Assembly: GCF_008905045.1 (NCBI RefSeq)
Contig: NZ_VWMY01000051.1
Span: 1 to 64,000 of the forward strand
Direction of reading: 5' to 3'
Length of the DNA: 64,000 bases
Source of the DNA: Streptomyces albicerus
GTDB taxonomy: Bacteria; Actinomycetota; Actinomycetes; Streptomycetales; Streptomycetaceae
This document shows positions 1-8,713 of the stretch, in pieces. Under the pieces are notes generated by a model. That model made no database searches, was not told where the DNA came from, and saw nothing but the letters and a program-made list of their open reading frames with translations. Position 1 is the first letter of the stretch. Each line of letters starts with the position of its first letter. Position numbers and translations under genes: made by a program.

Positions 1-530
1 GAGTCGGTGGCCACGTTGCCGGTGAAGATTTTGGTGATGGCCAGGTTGGCGCCCTGCAGGATCAGGAACGAGCCCAGCGTGATCAGGAAGCTGGGCAGGC
101 CGGTGCGCACCAGCATGTAGCCGTTGAACGCGCCGATCGCCAGCGACACCAGCAGGGCGACCAGCACGCCGGTCCATACGTTCATGGACAGCTGGAAGCT
201 CCACATGCTGGCGGTCAGCGCGGAGGTGGTGACCGCGACGCCGGCGGACAGGTCGAACTCCCCGCCGATCATCAACAGCGCCACCGGCAGGGCCATGATG
301 CCCATCACGGAGGACTCGTAGAGCACGTTGGACAGCGAGCCGGCCTCGCGGAAGGGGGAGGCGACCGCGAAGAAGAAGAGGTACACGGCGATCGCCGCGA
401 TCAGGGCGCCGATCTCCGGGCGGGCCGCCAGCCGGCGGGCCAGGGACCGCTGGTTGGTCCGGCCGTCCTTGGGGGCGGCCGGCGAAGCCGGCGACGAGTT
501 GCTCGTCGCCGGTGCCGTTGCCTGGGTCAT
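1..530 (-). CDS. Sugar ABC transporter permease, RbsC-like (partial, runs off the window)
   Basis: Membrane permease of a carbohydrate ABC importer. Only the first ~176 residues are inside the window; the 3' end lies beyond base 1. After a hydrophilic, Ala/Ser/Pro-rich cytoplasmic tail come a hydrophobic span at residues ~27-48 and further spans. The segment GIMALPVALLMIGGEFDLS is the hallmark of the RbsC/XylH/BPD_transp_2 permease family. The ATG starts 5 nt after the stop of the binding protein, so the two are one operon; the ATPase is expected next, outside the window. Ribose/xylose-type substrate is a family-level guess. Confidence 0.9.
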   Translation of the reverse strand, partial: MTQATAPATSNSSPASPAAPKDGRTNQRSLARRLAARPEIGALIAAIAVYLFFFAVASPFREAGSLSNVLYESSVMGIMALPVALLMIGGEFDLSAGVAVTTSALTASMWSFQLSMNVWTGVLVALLVSLAIGAFNGYMLVRTGLPSFLITLGSFLILQGANLAITKIFTGNVATD

Positions 531-535
531 GGGGA

Positions 536-1555
536 TCACCGAGTGCCCTTCGCGGCGAACTTCGCGATGGCCTCGACGTTGTCCTTGTCGACGAACGCCG
601 GGCCGGTCAGCACCGCCTCCTGGCCACCACCGCTGAAGTTGCCGTTGGTCTTGTACAGCCACAGCGCATCGATCGACAGGTAGCCCTGCAGATACGGCTG
701 CTGGTCCACCGCGAACTCGACGTCGCCGTCCTCGATGGCCTTGACCATCTCCTTGTTCAGGTCGAACGTCGCCACCTTCGCCTTGCTCCCGGCCTCGGAA
801 ACCGACTGCACGGCAGTGAGCGCGAACGGGGCACCCAGCGTGACCACAGAATCGATCGACGAGTCCTGCTTGAGCTTGGCGGTGATCGTCGACTTCACCG
901 ACGGCATGTTGGTGCCGTTCACGTAGAGGTTCGTGGTCTTGCCCTTGAACGTCTTCTTCACACCCGCGCAGCGCGCCTCCAGGCCGACGTGGCCCTGCAC
1001 CTGGATGACACAGATGGCGTTCTTGGCCCCGGTCTCGTTGAGCTTCTCGCCGAAGGCCTCACCGGCCACGGACTCGTCCTGGCCGAAGAACTGGAGCAGA
1101 TCCTGGGCCTTCCACTGGTCCATGCCGGAGTTGAGGCCGACGACCGGGATGCCGGCCTTCTGCGCCTTGGCGATGACGTCCTTCATGGCGTCCGGCTTGG
1201 CCAGGGTGACCGCGATGCCGTCGACCTTCTGGTCGATCGCGTTCTGGACCAGGCTGGCCTGGGTGGAGGCGTTCTCGTTGTTGGAATAGATGAGCTTGAC
1301 GTTATCCTTGGCCGCTGCCGCCTGGGCGCCCTTGCGGATGATGTCCCAGAAGGTGTCGCCAGGAGGCGCGTGGGTGACCATCGCGATCGTCATGCGCGGT
1401 GTGGAGGCCTTGCCGGCGGAGACATCGCCGGCGCTCTCCTCGGCCTTCTTGCCGCCCGAGCTGCTGGAACAGCCCGCCAGGGTCAGGGCGGCTGCGGCGG
1501 CCATGGCCACTGCGGGGACGATTCTGCGCGAGCGGGGAAGCGGTGTGCGGGTCAT
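536..1555 (-). CDS. Sugar ABC transporter substrate-binding lipoprotein (RbsB-like)
   Basis: Extracellular lipid-anchored solute receptor for the adjacent permease, 339 aa. The ATG at 1555 follows a GAGG ribosome site and gives a lipoprotein signal peptide: Arg-rich n-region, hydrophobic core and lipobox LTLAGC, with Cys lipidated. The mature part has the Peripla_BP_4 layout: MTIAMVTHAPPGDTFW strand, then NAIDQKVDGIAVTLAKPDAM, PVVGLNSG, and a C-terminal lobe with VATFDLNKEMVKAIEDGDVEFAVDQQPYLQGYL, which is typical of ribose/galactose/inositol-type receptors. The exact sugar cannot be read from sequence. Regulation is probably by the divergent LacI protein acting at the palindrome at 1741-1754. 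Confidence 0.92.
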   Translation of the reverse strand: MTRTPLPRSRRIVPAVAMAAAAALTLAGCSSSSGGKKAEESAGDVSAGKASTPRMTIAMVTHAPPGDTFWDIIRKGAQAAAAKDNVKLIYSNNENASTQASLVQNAIDQKVDGIAVTLAKPDAMKDVIAKAQKAGIPVVGLNSGMDQWKAQDLLQFFGQDESVAGEAFGEKLNETGAKNAICVIQVQGHVGLEARCAGVKKTFKGKTTNLYVNGTNMPSVKSTITAKLKQDSSIDSVVTLGAPFALTAVQSVSEAGSKAKVATFDLNKEMVKAIEDGDVEFAVDQQPYLQGYLSIDALWLYKTNGNFSGGGQEAVLTGPAFVDKDNVEAIAKFAAKGTR

Positions 1556-1740
1556 GGGCGTGCACCTCACTGTGCATGGAGGGGAGAGGGGAATCCGCGG
1601 ATCTCGGGTGGGCCGCTGGAGAGGGGTGGCGATCAAGGCCTCGGGAGCAGGTGGTGGAGCGAGGAGGCCGATGTCCAGATGCCGAGGCCGTTGTAAGGCC
1701 TCGCGCTCACTGGCTGAGTTCATTAGAACAACAGGACAAT

Positions 1741-1754
1741 TTAAAGCGCTTTAA
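1741..1754. promoter_or_regulatory. LacI-family operator, perfect 14-bp palindrome
   Basis: TTAAAGCGCTTTAA is a perfect palindrome with a central CG, as is common for LacI/GalR operators. It sits in the 275-bp space between the divergent lacI-type gene (start 1831) and the binding-protein gene (start 1555). That is the expected place for autoregulation and repression of the transporter. Binding is inferred. Confidence 0.7.
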
Positions 1755-1830
1755 GTCTTGGTACTATCAGCCTTGTTTCGCGATCGTGTCAAGGGCGTTG
1801 CACGAGGAGATTTGCCGCACGGAGGTACAA

Positions 1831-2862
1831 GTGGACGACGGTGGTTCCATGCGTCACCGCAACAGCGGGCACAAGCGCCCGCGGTTGGAGGACGTGGCCG
1901 CGCAGGTGGGCGTGTCCACGGCGTCGGTGTCCCTGGTGCTGCGCGGCGTGCCCGGCCCCAGCGAGCGGACCCGGCAGCGTGTCCTCAAAGCGGCTGCCGA
2001 CCTCGGCTACCAGGTGGACCGCACCGCCAGCACGCTGGCCAGCAGGCGCAGCCGGCTGCTCGGCGTCATGGTCGACATCCACAGCCCGTTCCACGCCGAA
2101 CTGGTCGAGCACCTGCACACCGCGGCCGAGGAGGTGGGCTACGACCTCGTCCTGAGCACGCTCACCCGCACCCGCGACGAACAGACCGCGGTGGAGACAC
2201 TGCTGGCCTTCCGCAGCGAGGCACTGATCCTGCTCGGCCCGATCTCGCCCGCCGACACGCTCGCCGCCCTCGACAACAAGGCCCCTGTCATCGCCGTCGG
2301 CCGCCGCATCGCCGACGCCGCCCTGGACGTCGTACGCACCGCCGACGACGACGGCGTGGGCCAGATCGTCGACCATCTCGTCGGTTTCGGCCACCGCGAG
2401 ATCGTCTACGTCGACGGCGGCAAGGGCGTCATCGCCACCGACCGGCGCCGCGGCTACCGCACCGCCATGCGCCGCCACGGACTGGGCGAGCACATCCGGG
2501 TTCTCACCGGAGACCAGACCGAGGCGGCCGGCGAGCACGCCGCCCGCCACCTCCTCCGCGACCCTCAACTGCCCACCGCGGTCGTCGCGTTCAACGACCA
2601 GTCGGCCATCGGTGTGCTGACCGCCCTGACCCGTGCCGGCGTCGCCGTCCCGGGCCAGGTCTCCGTCGTCGGCTACGACGACGACACCCTCTCCCGGCTG
2701 AGCTGTTTCAACCTGACCACCGTCAGCCAGAACGCCCAGGAACAGGCCCGGCACGCGGTGACCGCCGCGGTCGAGCGCCTCGACCAGGACCGCACCGAAC
2801 CCCGCGAGGTCGTCCTTACCCCACGCCTCGTCCTGCGCGGCACGACGGCCGAACCTGCGTGA
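1831..2862 (+). CDS. LacI-family transcriptional regulator
   Basis: Ligand-responsive repressor of 343 aa. The GTG at 1831 is preferred: a perfect GGAGG lies 5 nt upstream; an in-frame ATG at 1849 is the alternative. The N-terminal helix-turn-helix reads LEDVAAQVGVSTASVSLVLRG, followed by the hinge helix (QVDRTASTLASRRSRLLGVMV). The rest is a type-1 periplasmic-binding-protein fold ending in the usual PTAVVAFNDQSAIGVL and VSVVGYDDD signatures. It is divergent from the sugar ABC genes, so it most likely represses them and is relieved by the imported sugar or a derivative. Confidence 0.93.
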   Translation: MDDGGSMRHRNSGHKRPRLEDVAAQVGVSTASVSLVLRGVPGPSERTRQRVLKAAADLGYQVDRTASTLASRRSRLLGVMVDIHSPFHAELVEHLHTAAEEVGYDLVLSTLTRTRDEQTAVETLLAFRSEALILLGPISPADTLAALDNKAPVIAVGRRIADAALDVVRTADDDGVGQIVDHLVGFGHREIVYVDGGKGVIATDRRRGYRTAMRRHGLGEHIRVLTGDQTEAAGEHAARHLLRDPQLPTAVVAFNDQSAIGVLTALTRAGVAVPGQVSVVGYDDDTLSRLSCFNLTTVSQNAQEQARHAVTAAVERLDQDRTEPREVVLTPRLVLRGTTAEPA

Positions 2863-2907
2863 CATGGTGAAGGCCCTGCGGCCGGCGGCGGGCCGCGTGG
2901 ACTCCGG

Positions 2908-3480
2908 TCAGGGCGCCCAGCGTGACGAGCGTCGCCAGGCCCGCGCCGACGAACACGCGTACTGCGGGGCGGTGACCCAAAGGGAGCGTTGTGGCGGCAC
3001 CAGCCCTTCCGGGTCCTGGTGCACCCTGACGCGGTCGCCGACCTCGGTGTCCGCGCCACAGCCCGTATCCCAGCCGGTGGGTTCCCACGAGGTCCCGTCC
3101 GGCAGGCGGAGCCGGCAGACCTGCCCGGTGCCACCGTCTTTCTGCGTGATGTCGCGGATCTCGGAGACCACGGCTGTCACGCGCACGCCCCGATGGTCGA
3201 GAACGGCGTCTTTGAACAGCACGGCCACCGTCATCATGAGTGCGAACTGCACTACTGCCGTGGCCGCGACATGCCAGGACAGGACGCGGAGTATCACGGT
3301 GGGCCAGCAGACGACGGTTGCCATGCCGATCGCACTGCCCAGCACGGCAAGAGCGGTCTTTTCGGACCAGAAGAGGGGCAGCAGCACACCCGAGCCGACC
3401 ATGACGGCGGACGCGATCAGGCCGCCCACCGCTCCCAGCAGCCCCCAACCCGCCGTAAGCCGCAATGGCTTCGCCGCCAT
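2908..3480 (-). pseudogene. Small membrane protein, frameshifted near its C-terminus
   Basis: Unrecognised membrane protein; the DUF3592 type is the closest resemblance. The ATG at 3480 has an AGGAGG site and is followed by transmembrane spans (GWGLLGAVGGLIASAVMVGSGVLL, TALAVLGSAIGMATVVCW, a third around residue 60) and a soluble beta domain (VTAVVSEIRDITQKDG, VCRLRLPDGTSWEP, VGDRVRVHQDPEG). The frame then ends in an unlikely Arg/Ser/Trp-rich tail. The neighbouring frame continues from the same point with a convincing last membrane span (VFVGAGLATLVTLGALTGVHA) and a basic stop-transfer. The gene therefore appears to carry a 1-nt indel near base 2970, or a sequencing error is present. Confidence 0.6.
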
Positions 3481-3754
3481 CGCCCCTCCTCGCAACCGAC
3501 ACTCGGCGCGCATCGCCGAACCTACCCGGGCGCGCGGGGAGGGGTCCCACGCCGCCCTCCTTGGCGTGGAGGCCAGTCGACACGGCAGCAGAAGATCGAG
3601 CTACTCGGCATCGATCCGCTCGCCGCCCGGCTCCCTCCCGGGCACGTCAGGACTTGTGGGCCCAGGCCTGGCCGGTTAACTACAGGAGCTTGCTCCCCCC
3701 TGGCACCTCTGGTTCTAGAGGGGATCTTCATGGTCCTGGAAGGTATCCGAGGGT

Positions 3755-4000
3755 TTGCAAGGCATTTCAGTTACGTCTGGCGACCCGACCACCCAGGACC
3801 CGGTCACCGACGCGGCCGGAGCCATCCAGCGTGCCATCGCCGAGACGCTGAACACCGCCGGCCCCACGACGATCACTCTCGTCTTCGCCACCCTGCTCAT
3901 CACCGCTATGGCGCTCATCCGCCTCCGGCGGGCCCGAGATGCCTGCCGGTCACCCGGCACGGACACCTGCGTCCGGCCGACGGTCGGCCGGACGCCCTGA
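3755..4000 (+). CDS. Small single-span membrane protein, hypothetical
   Basis: 81 codons from a TTG start. The frame has strong GC third-position bias from about codon 8 on. It encodes an acidic/Thr-rich N-terminus, a helix (AAGAIQRAIAETLNTAG), one membrane span (TITLVFATLLITAMALI) and a basic Arg-rich tail. Family not recognised. The last codons lie inside the hairpin at 3971-3993. The start is uncertain and the frame could be a fragment. Confidence 0.35.
   Translation: MQGISVTSGDPTTQDPVTDAAGAIQRAIAETLNTAGPTTITLVFATLLITAMALIRLRRARDACRSPGTDTCVRPTVGRTP
3971..3993. terminator. Hairpin between convergent genes, probable bidirectional terminator
   Basis: GTCCGGCCGAC and GTCGGCCGGAC form an 11-bp perfect inverted repeat around one G (a real loop would open a few pairs). 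It lies just beyond the 3' end of the haloperoxidase gene and at the end of the small plus-strand frame. There is no T-tract, as is usual in Streptomyces. Confidence 0.55.
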
Positions 4001-4014
4001 ATCGCTCCGAGAGG

Positions 4015-5511
4015 TCAGACAGTCATGGTCGTGCCGTCGAAGCGGCTGAGGGTGAAGACCGCGTCTTCCAGGGTCGACTCCTTGGCCTCGCGCAGGACGC
4101 CGATGGCGATCTCCTCGCCCAGCCGGACCGCCTCGGTGTAGTCGGTGCGCCAGTGCACGCCCGCCATGTTGCGGCCGGTGGCGATGTTGGCGGCGACCTT
4201 GTTCAGCTCACCGCCGACGGTGAGCCGGTCGGCGTCCGGACCGGTGTACGGCTCCAGGGCGGTGCCGTCGGTGCTGGACACCACCGGGTCGGACAGGATG
4301 TGCGATTCGTCGAACCACGCCTTGAGGATGGTCACGCACGCACCCGCCACCGTGGCGTGTCCGGAGCCGTACGAGGGATGGGTCGGGCTGCCCTCAGGGA
4401 ACGCCTGCGGCAGCAGGTAGCTGCCGTACTTCTCGAAGACCCGCTTGACGGCGACGGAGTCCAGCACCCCGGAGTCGATGGGGTACTCGCGCTGCCCGCG
4501 CAGCTGCTGGTGGACCCGGCCGCCGAACTCCTCCGGCCGCAGCCGCCGATGCACGTTCCACTTCTGGAACCAGACCGCCTTCAGGGCGCGGGTGGCCACC
4601 TCGGTCACCAGCGAGAGGATGTGCGGGCCGCCGTACGTCCCGAAGCCGATCTGGTTGCGGGAGAAGTTGTACGGATTGCCCGCGTCCGCCGGCGCGTTCA
4701 GGCCCAGCAGGATGAGCGCGGCGTTGAGGTACGCCTCGTACAGCGCGTCGAAGTGCACATAGTGCGCCAGGTCACGCGGCGTCTGGATGTATCGCCGCGT
4801 CGCGAAGTCCCGCTCGTCCGGCTCGGGTTCGGAGCCGTTCTGCACCTCCAGCCAGTCGCCCCAGGTGGTCAGGTGGTCGACCGGGCGGACCAGGGTGTCC
4901 TGCCGCTGCGGGATCAGCAGCGTGCCGTACGGGATGTCCTTGAGCAGGAACTGCGAGAGGTACGGCCCTACGAGGTCGCCGCGGGTGTCGCCGCGGAAGA
5001 TGGTCTGCGGGGTCACCTCGCCGTTCTGCTTGGGCGCCCGAAAGTCCTCAAGACCGCTCAGATCGGTGGCTGCCTCGGCGACCAGTTCGCTGTCGCCGAA
5101 CCGGGTGAACAGCACGTCGCGGCAGAGCGCCATCCAGTACAGCTCGACCGCCTCGGCGGAGTTCTGCGCGCTGTCGATGCGCGGTGCGGGTGGCATGGCC
5201 AGGGCCTGCGCGTCCGGGCCCTGCGGGTCGAAGGCCAGTCCGGCCTGCGGATTGACCAGTTTGCGGGTGTCGCCGAGCGGGATGCGCTCGAAATCCTCGT
5301 AGCTGCCGGTGGCCAGCGCCCGGCGCAGCAGGTTGTAGGCGGCCGGGTCGACCTCTCCGTACTTGTTGTGCGGCAGCGCCTTGGAGTAGGTGCAGATGAA
5401 GGGGTGGTCCGTCTCCTCCCCGTTGGCGGTGTGGACCGGTAAGTGGCGCTGGAACTCGGCCTCGGCGGCCCGGATCCGCGCGTCGCGCGCGGCAAAACGA
5501 CGGTCACTCAT
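4015..5511 (-). CDS. Vanadium-dependent haloperoxidase / PAP2-superfamily enzyme
   Basis: Predicted vanadate enzyme oxidising halide with H2O2 to halogenate an organic acceptor; 498 aa, close to algal/actinobacterial bromoperoxidase-type proteins in length. Vanadate pocket motifs are present in order: KWNVHRRLRPEEFGG (residues ~314-328, Lys and Arg ligands), PTHPSYGSGHATVAGA (~373-388, Ser-Gly-His with the acid-base His) and NIATGRNMAGVHWRTDYTEA (~441-460, second Arg and the His that ligates vanadium). No signal peptide is visible. The ATG at 5511 was chosen because everything upstream is low-complexity. It lies 208 bp downstream of the TPP-enzyme gene and may have its own AT-richer promoter. 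Phosphatase activity is the main alternative for this fold. Confidence 0.9.
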   Translation of the reverse strand: MSDRRFAARDARIRAAEAEFQRHLPVHTANGEETDHPFICTYSKALPHNKYGEVDPAAYNLLRRALATGSYEDFERIPLGDTRKLVNPQAGLAFDPQGPDAQALAMPPAPRIDSAQNSAEAVELYWMALCRDVLFTRFGDSELVAEAATDLSGLEDFRAPKQNGEVTPQTIFRGDTRGDLVGPYLSQFLLKDIPYGTLLIPQRQDTLVRPVDHLTTWGDWLEVQNGSEPEPDERDFATRRYIQTPRDLAHYVHFDALYEAYLNAALILLGLNAPADAGNPYNFSRNQIGFGTYGGPHILSLVTEVATRALKAVWFQKWNVHRRLRPEEFGGRVHQQLRGQREYPIDSGVLDSVAVKRVFEKYGSYLLPQAFPEGSPTHPSYGSGHATVAGACVTILKAWFDESHILSDPVVSSTDGTALEPYTGPDADRLTVGGELNKVAANIATGRNMAGVHWRTDYTEAVRLGEEIAIGVLREAKESTLEDAVFTLSRFDGTTMTV

Positions 5512-5719
5512 ACAAATCCCCGTGTTCCCCGTGAGTTGTGCGTGGAGTCGCACTCCTTACTCATGAGACGTCCAGGCGCGTAGGACTGTTGCGAGGAAAC
5601 GGGCAATCAAGAGAATTTGCACATATGTATTGTGAACCTCCGCCTCCATATCAGACCGGACGCTGACCGCGACGACTGAAGGAGACGTCGAAGCGGTCGC
5701 GCCCGTCCGTCGGGAGTTC

Positions 5720-7426
5720 TCAGTCCCGGACCGAGCCGGGTGAGCCGCCGAGCAGCAGTGGCCACACGCTGGGCATCTCGGCCACCGGTACCTCGATGAG
5801 GGAGGGTCCGGGTTCGCTGAGGCAGTCCTTGAGAGCGCCTGCGAGCCGCGCCGGGGTCTCGGCCCGGACAGCGGGCACCGAGAACGACTCCGCGAGGCGT
5901 ACGAAGTCGGGGCTGGTCAGGTCGCTGCCGATGAAGCGGCCCTCGAACTCGTCCGCCTGGATGCGCCGGACGTTGCCGTAGGCGTTGTCGTTGAAGACCA
6001 CCGCCGTCACCCCGATGCCGTACCTGCGGGCGGTCGCCAGTTCCTGCATGTTCCAGCAGAACCCGCCGTCCCCGTTGATGGAGACGACCGCCCGGTCCGG
6101 GTTGGCCACCTTCACTCCGAGCGCCGACGGGTAGCCGTAGCCCAGGGTCCCCTGGTAGCCGGGCGTCAGGAAGGTTCCCGGGTGGTGGACGGGGTAGCCG
6201 ACGGCGGCCAGATAGCCCACCTGGGTCAGCTCGTTGACCAGGAAGCCGTCGTCCGGGATCGCCTCGCGCAGCGCGCGGACGTACGACCACTGGGGTTCGA
6301 CGCTCTCGACTTTCCGCGTGCACCAGGCGCGCACATCGGCGAGCTCGGCGGGTGACCACCCGGACTCCGGCCCTGAGGGGGGTGCTTCCGCCCGGGCGGA
6401 AGCCAGCGCGGCCCGCAGGTCCCCCAGCGCCGTGCGGGCGTCGGCGCACAGGGTGAGGTCGGCCCTGCGGGGTGGCCCCAGGTCGGCCGGGTCCGCGTTG
6501 ACCAGGACAACGGTCGCTTCGGGGTCGGTCGGGACGGCCGTGCCGCGTGGGGACACGAAGCGGCTGCCGACGACCAGCACCACGTCCGCCAACGGCAGCA
6601 ACCGCGGTGCCGCGAGACTGGGGAAGGCGAGCCCATGGTGCGCCGGGACCGCACCGCCCGCGTTGCGGCTCATGACGACCGGCGCGGACAGCTCCTCGGC
6701 CAGGGCGATCAGGGCGGCGCCGGCCCGCGAGGCGAGCACGCCCCCGCCGGCGTAGAGCATGGGCCGACGAGCAGACCGCAACACGGCAGCGATCTCCGCA
6801 AAGACGTCCTGCTCCGATTCCGCGGACATCCCGGCCACGCCGGACGCGCCGGCCCTGCCGTCGTCCGGTCCCTCCCCCGCACGCTCCAGATCCATTTCCG
6901 CCCGCGCGGTCAGCACATCCGCCGGGATCGACAGGGCCACCGGCCTCGGGCGGCCGGACCTTGACCGTCGTATCGCCTCCCGCACGAGTCCGGGGACCCG
7001 GGCCGGGGCGTCGGCCCGCGCCGACCACTTGGTGACCGAGGCCAGTACGCCGTCCTGGTCCGGCAGTTCGTGCAGCATGCCCAGGCCCCGGCCCGCCAGC
7101 GACGACGGTATGTCGGCCGCAACGCACAGCATCGGCGACGAGCAGGCGTACCCGGTGGCCACCGCCGGCAGCGCGTTGAGCACGCCGGGGCCGGGGACCA
7201 CCAGGCAGACGCCGGGCCGCTCACTGGTCCGTGCGTACGCCTCCGCCATATGGGCCGCGCCCTGCTCGTGCCGGGCGGTGATGTACTCGATCGGCCCTCC
7301 GGCGGCCCGAGCGCCGGCCAGGGCGTCCAGGACGTGGTCGAGCTGGACGCCCGGCACGCCGAAGACATGACGGACGCCCTCCCGTTCCAGCTGCCCGACC
7401 AGCGCCTGAGCTCCGCTCAACTCCAC
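5720..7426 (-). CDS. Thiamine-diphosphate enzyme (acetolactate synthase / benzoylformate decarboxylase type)
   Basis: ThDP-dependent 2-keto acid decarboxylase or ligase, 568 aa with the standard Pyr-central-PP order. The N-terminal domain has GVPGVQL and the cofactor-activating Glu54 in ARHEQGAAHMAEAYAR. The C-terminal ThDP/Mg motif starts at INGDGGFCWNMQELATA and closes with VFNDNAYGN (~residues 447-480). The GTG start overlaps the antiporter stop by 10 nt, so translation is coupled. Beside an FMN 2-hydroxyacid oxidase, a decarboxylase handling an aryl or alkyl 2-keto acid is the most coherent role; true acetolactate synthase seems less likely in this operon. Substrate is inferred. Confidence 0.88.
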   Translation of the reverse strand: MELSGAQALVGQLEREGVRHVFGVPGVQLDHVLDALAGARAAGGPIEYITARHEQGAAHMAEAYARTSERPGVCLVVPGPGVLNALPAVATGYACSSPMLCVAADIPSSLAGRGLGMLHELPDQDGVLASVTKWSARADAPARVPGLVREAIRRSRSGRPRPVALSIPADVLTARAEMDLERAGEGPDDGRAGASGVAGMSAESEQDVFAEIAAVLRSARRPMLYAGGGVLASRAGAALIALAEELSAPVVMSRNAGGAVPAHHGLAFPSLAAPRLLPLADVVLVVGSRFVSPRGTAVPTDPEATVVLVNADPADLGPPRRADLTLCADARTALGDLRAALASARAEAPPSGPESGWSPAELADVRAWCTRKVESVEPQWSYVRALREAIPDDGFLVNELTQVGYLAAVGYPVHHPGTFLTPGYQGTLGYGYPSALGVKVANPDRAVVSINGDGGFCWNMQELATARRYGIGVTAVVFNDNAYGNVRRIQADEFEGRFIGSDLTSPDFVRLAESFSVPAVRAETPARLAGALKDCLSEPGPSLIEVPVAEMPSVWPLLLGGSPGSVRD

Positions 7427-8700
7427 GTCGCCACCGCCTTCTCGCCCTCATCCTGACGGGGCTCCTCGGCCGCCCGCGACCTGGCGTCCCGGCGGTCCAG
7501 CCAGCTCAGTACCGGAACGGTCATGACCGTGGTGACCAGGGCGACCAGGACCAGCGCGGCGAACAGCTCCTCGCTGACGATGCCGGCCGCCAGCCCGATG
7601 TTGAGCGCGATCAGCTGCATCAACCCGCGGGCATTCATCAGGGCGCCGACCCGGACGGCCACCGGGCCGGGCTCCCCTCGCAGCCGGGCGGCGGCCCAGC
7701 AGCCGCCGAACTTGCCGACCACCGCCAGGACGACCGCGGCCGCCCCGAACGCCATCACAGACGGGTCGGAGAACACGTCGAACCGGGTGTTCAGGCCGGA
7801 GTAGGTGAAGAACATCGGCACGAACACCACCTGGGTCACGGACTGGGTGGTCCGCACCAGCCGTTCGGACGCCTCGCCGCGCGGCATGGCCATCCCGACG
7901 CAGAACGCTCCGAACACGGCGTACAGATCGATGATGTCGGTGAACCAGGCGGCGCCGAACAGCACGGCGACGGTGAACAGGAGCCGGGTGTCGTCGCCGA
8001 GGCCCGGCCGGTTCACGATCCAGGCCAGCAGGCGGCGGCCCAGCAGGAACAGGACGGCCACGAACAGCAGGGAGCCGCCCACTGCCGTCAGGACCGGCCC
8101 CGCCTCGCCGGAGGCCGCACTCAGCACCCCCGCGAGCATGATCCAGGCGACGGCGTCGTCCGTGGCCCCGGAAGCCAGGGCGAGCGAGCCGAACCGGGAC
8201 CCGGCCAGCCCTCGTTCAGTGATGATCCGGGCCAGCATCGGGAAGGCGGTGATCGCCAGTGCGACACCGACGAACGCCGCCGTCACCCAGACCGAGACCC
8301 CGTCGACGAAGATGCCGACATGGCCGTGGGCCACCAGGGTCAGTGCCACACCCAGCGCCAGCGGGATCGCCACCCCGGCCGAGGAGACGGCGACGGCGGT
8401 GCCCGCCAGGCCGCGTCCGGCGTGCGCCCGGAACTCGTATCCGGCGGCGAACATCAGGGTCACCAGGCCGATCTGGCCGGCCACGTACAGCACCGGCTTC
8501 AGATCCGCCGGGAAGACCTCGGCGGAGATCCCCGGGGCGAACAGTCCGAACAGTGAGGGGCCGAGCAGCACCCCGGCGATCATCTCGCCGACCACGGGCG
8601 GCTGGCCGAAGCGGCCCGCGACCAGGACGACCAGACGGCACGTCAGCAGAATGACGACGACGGCCAGGAAAAAGGCGGGAGCGAGCTCCACAGGAGTCAT
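7417..8700 (-). CDS. Cation:proton antiporter, CPA2 family
   Basis: Inner-membrane Na+ or K+/H+ exchanger, 427 aa with about 12 hydrophobic spans and the Na_H_Exchanger pattern: GQPPVVGEMIAGVLLGPSLFG near residue 40, FAAGYEF, LAITAFPMLARII and SLALASGATDDAVAWIMLA (conserved DD). No C-terminal TrkA or Kef-type regulatory domain follows. It lies 13 nt downstream of the P450 and overlaps the TPP-enzyme gene, so it is embedded in the oxidative operon. It could provide ion/pH balance or export of an anionic product; neither is proven. Confidence 0.9.
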   Translation of the reverse strand: MTPVELAPAFFLAVVVILLTCRLVVLVAGRFGQPPVVGEMIAGVLLGPSLFGLFAPGISAEVFPADLKPVLYVAGQIGLVTLMFAAGYEFRAHAGRGLAGTAVAVSSAGVAIPLALGVALTLVAHGHVGIFVDGVSVWVTAAFVGVALAITAFPMLARIITERGLAGSRFGSLALASGATDDAVAWIMLAGVLSAASGEAGPVLTAVGGSLLFVAVLFLLGRRLLAWIVNRPGLGDDTRLLFTVAVLFGAAWFTDIIDLYAVFGAFCVGMAMPRGEASERLVRTTQSVTQVVFVPMFFTYSGLNTRFDVFSDPSVMAFGAAAVVLAVVGKFGGCWAAARLRGEPGPVAVRVGALMNARGLMQLIALNIGLAAGIVSEELFAALVLVALVTTVMTVPVLSWLDRRDARSRAAEEPRQDEGEKAVATWS

Positions 8701-8713
8701 GGTCGCGTCCCTC

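Noticed and set aside
2989..5442. Very long plus-strand open frame opposite the haloperoxidase gene
   Set aside because: It is the antisense shadow of a GC-rich gene; the product is low-complexity with no domain, while the minus strand has full haloperoxidase motifs.
5512..5719. Extra gene between the haloperoxidase and the TPP enzyme
   Set aside because: The 208 bases are relatively AT-rich with stops in all frames; most likely a promoter region.
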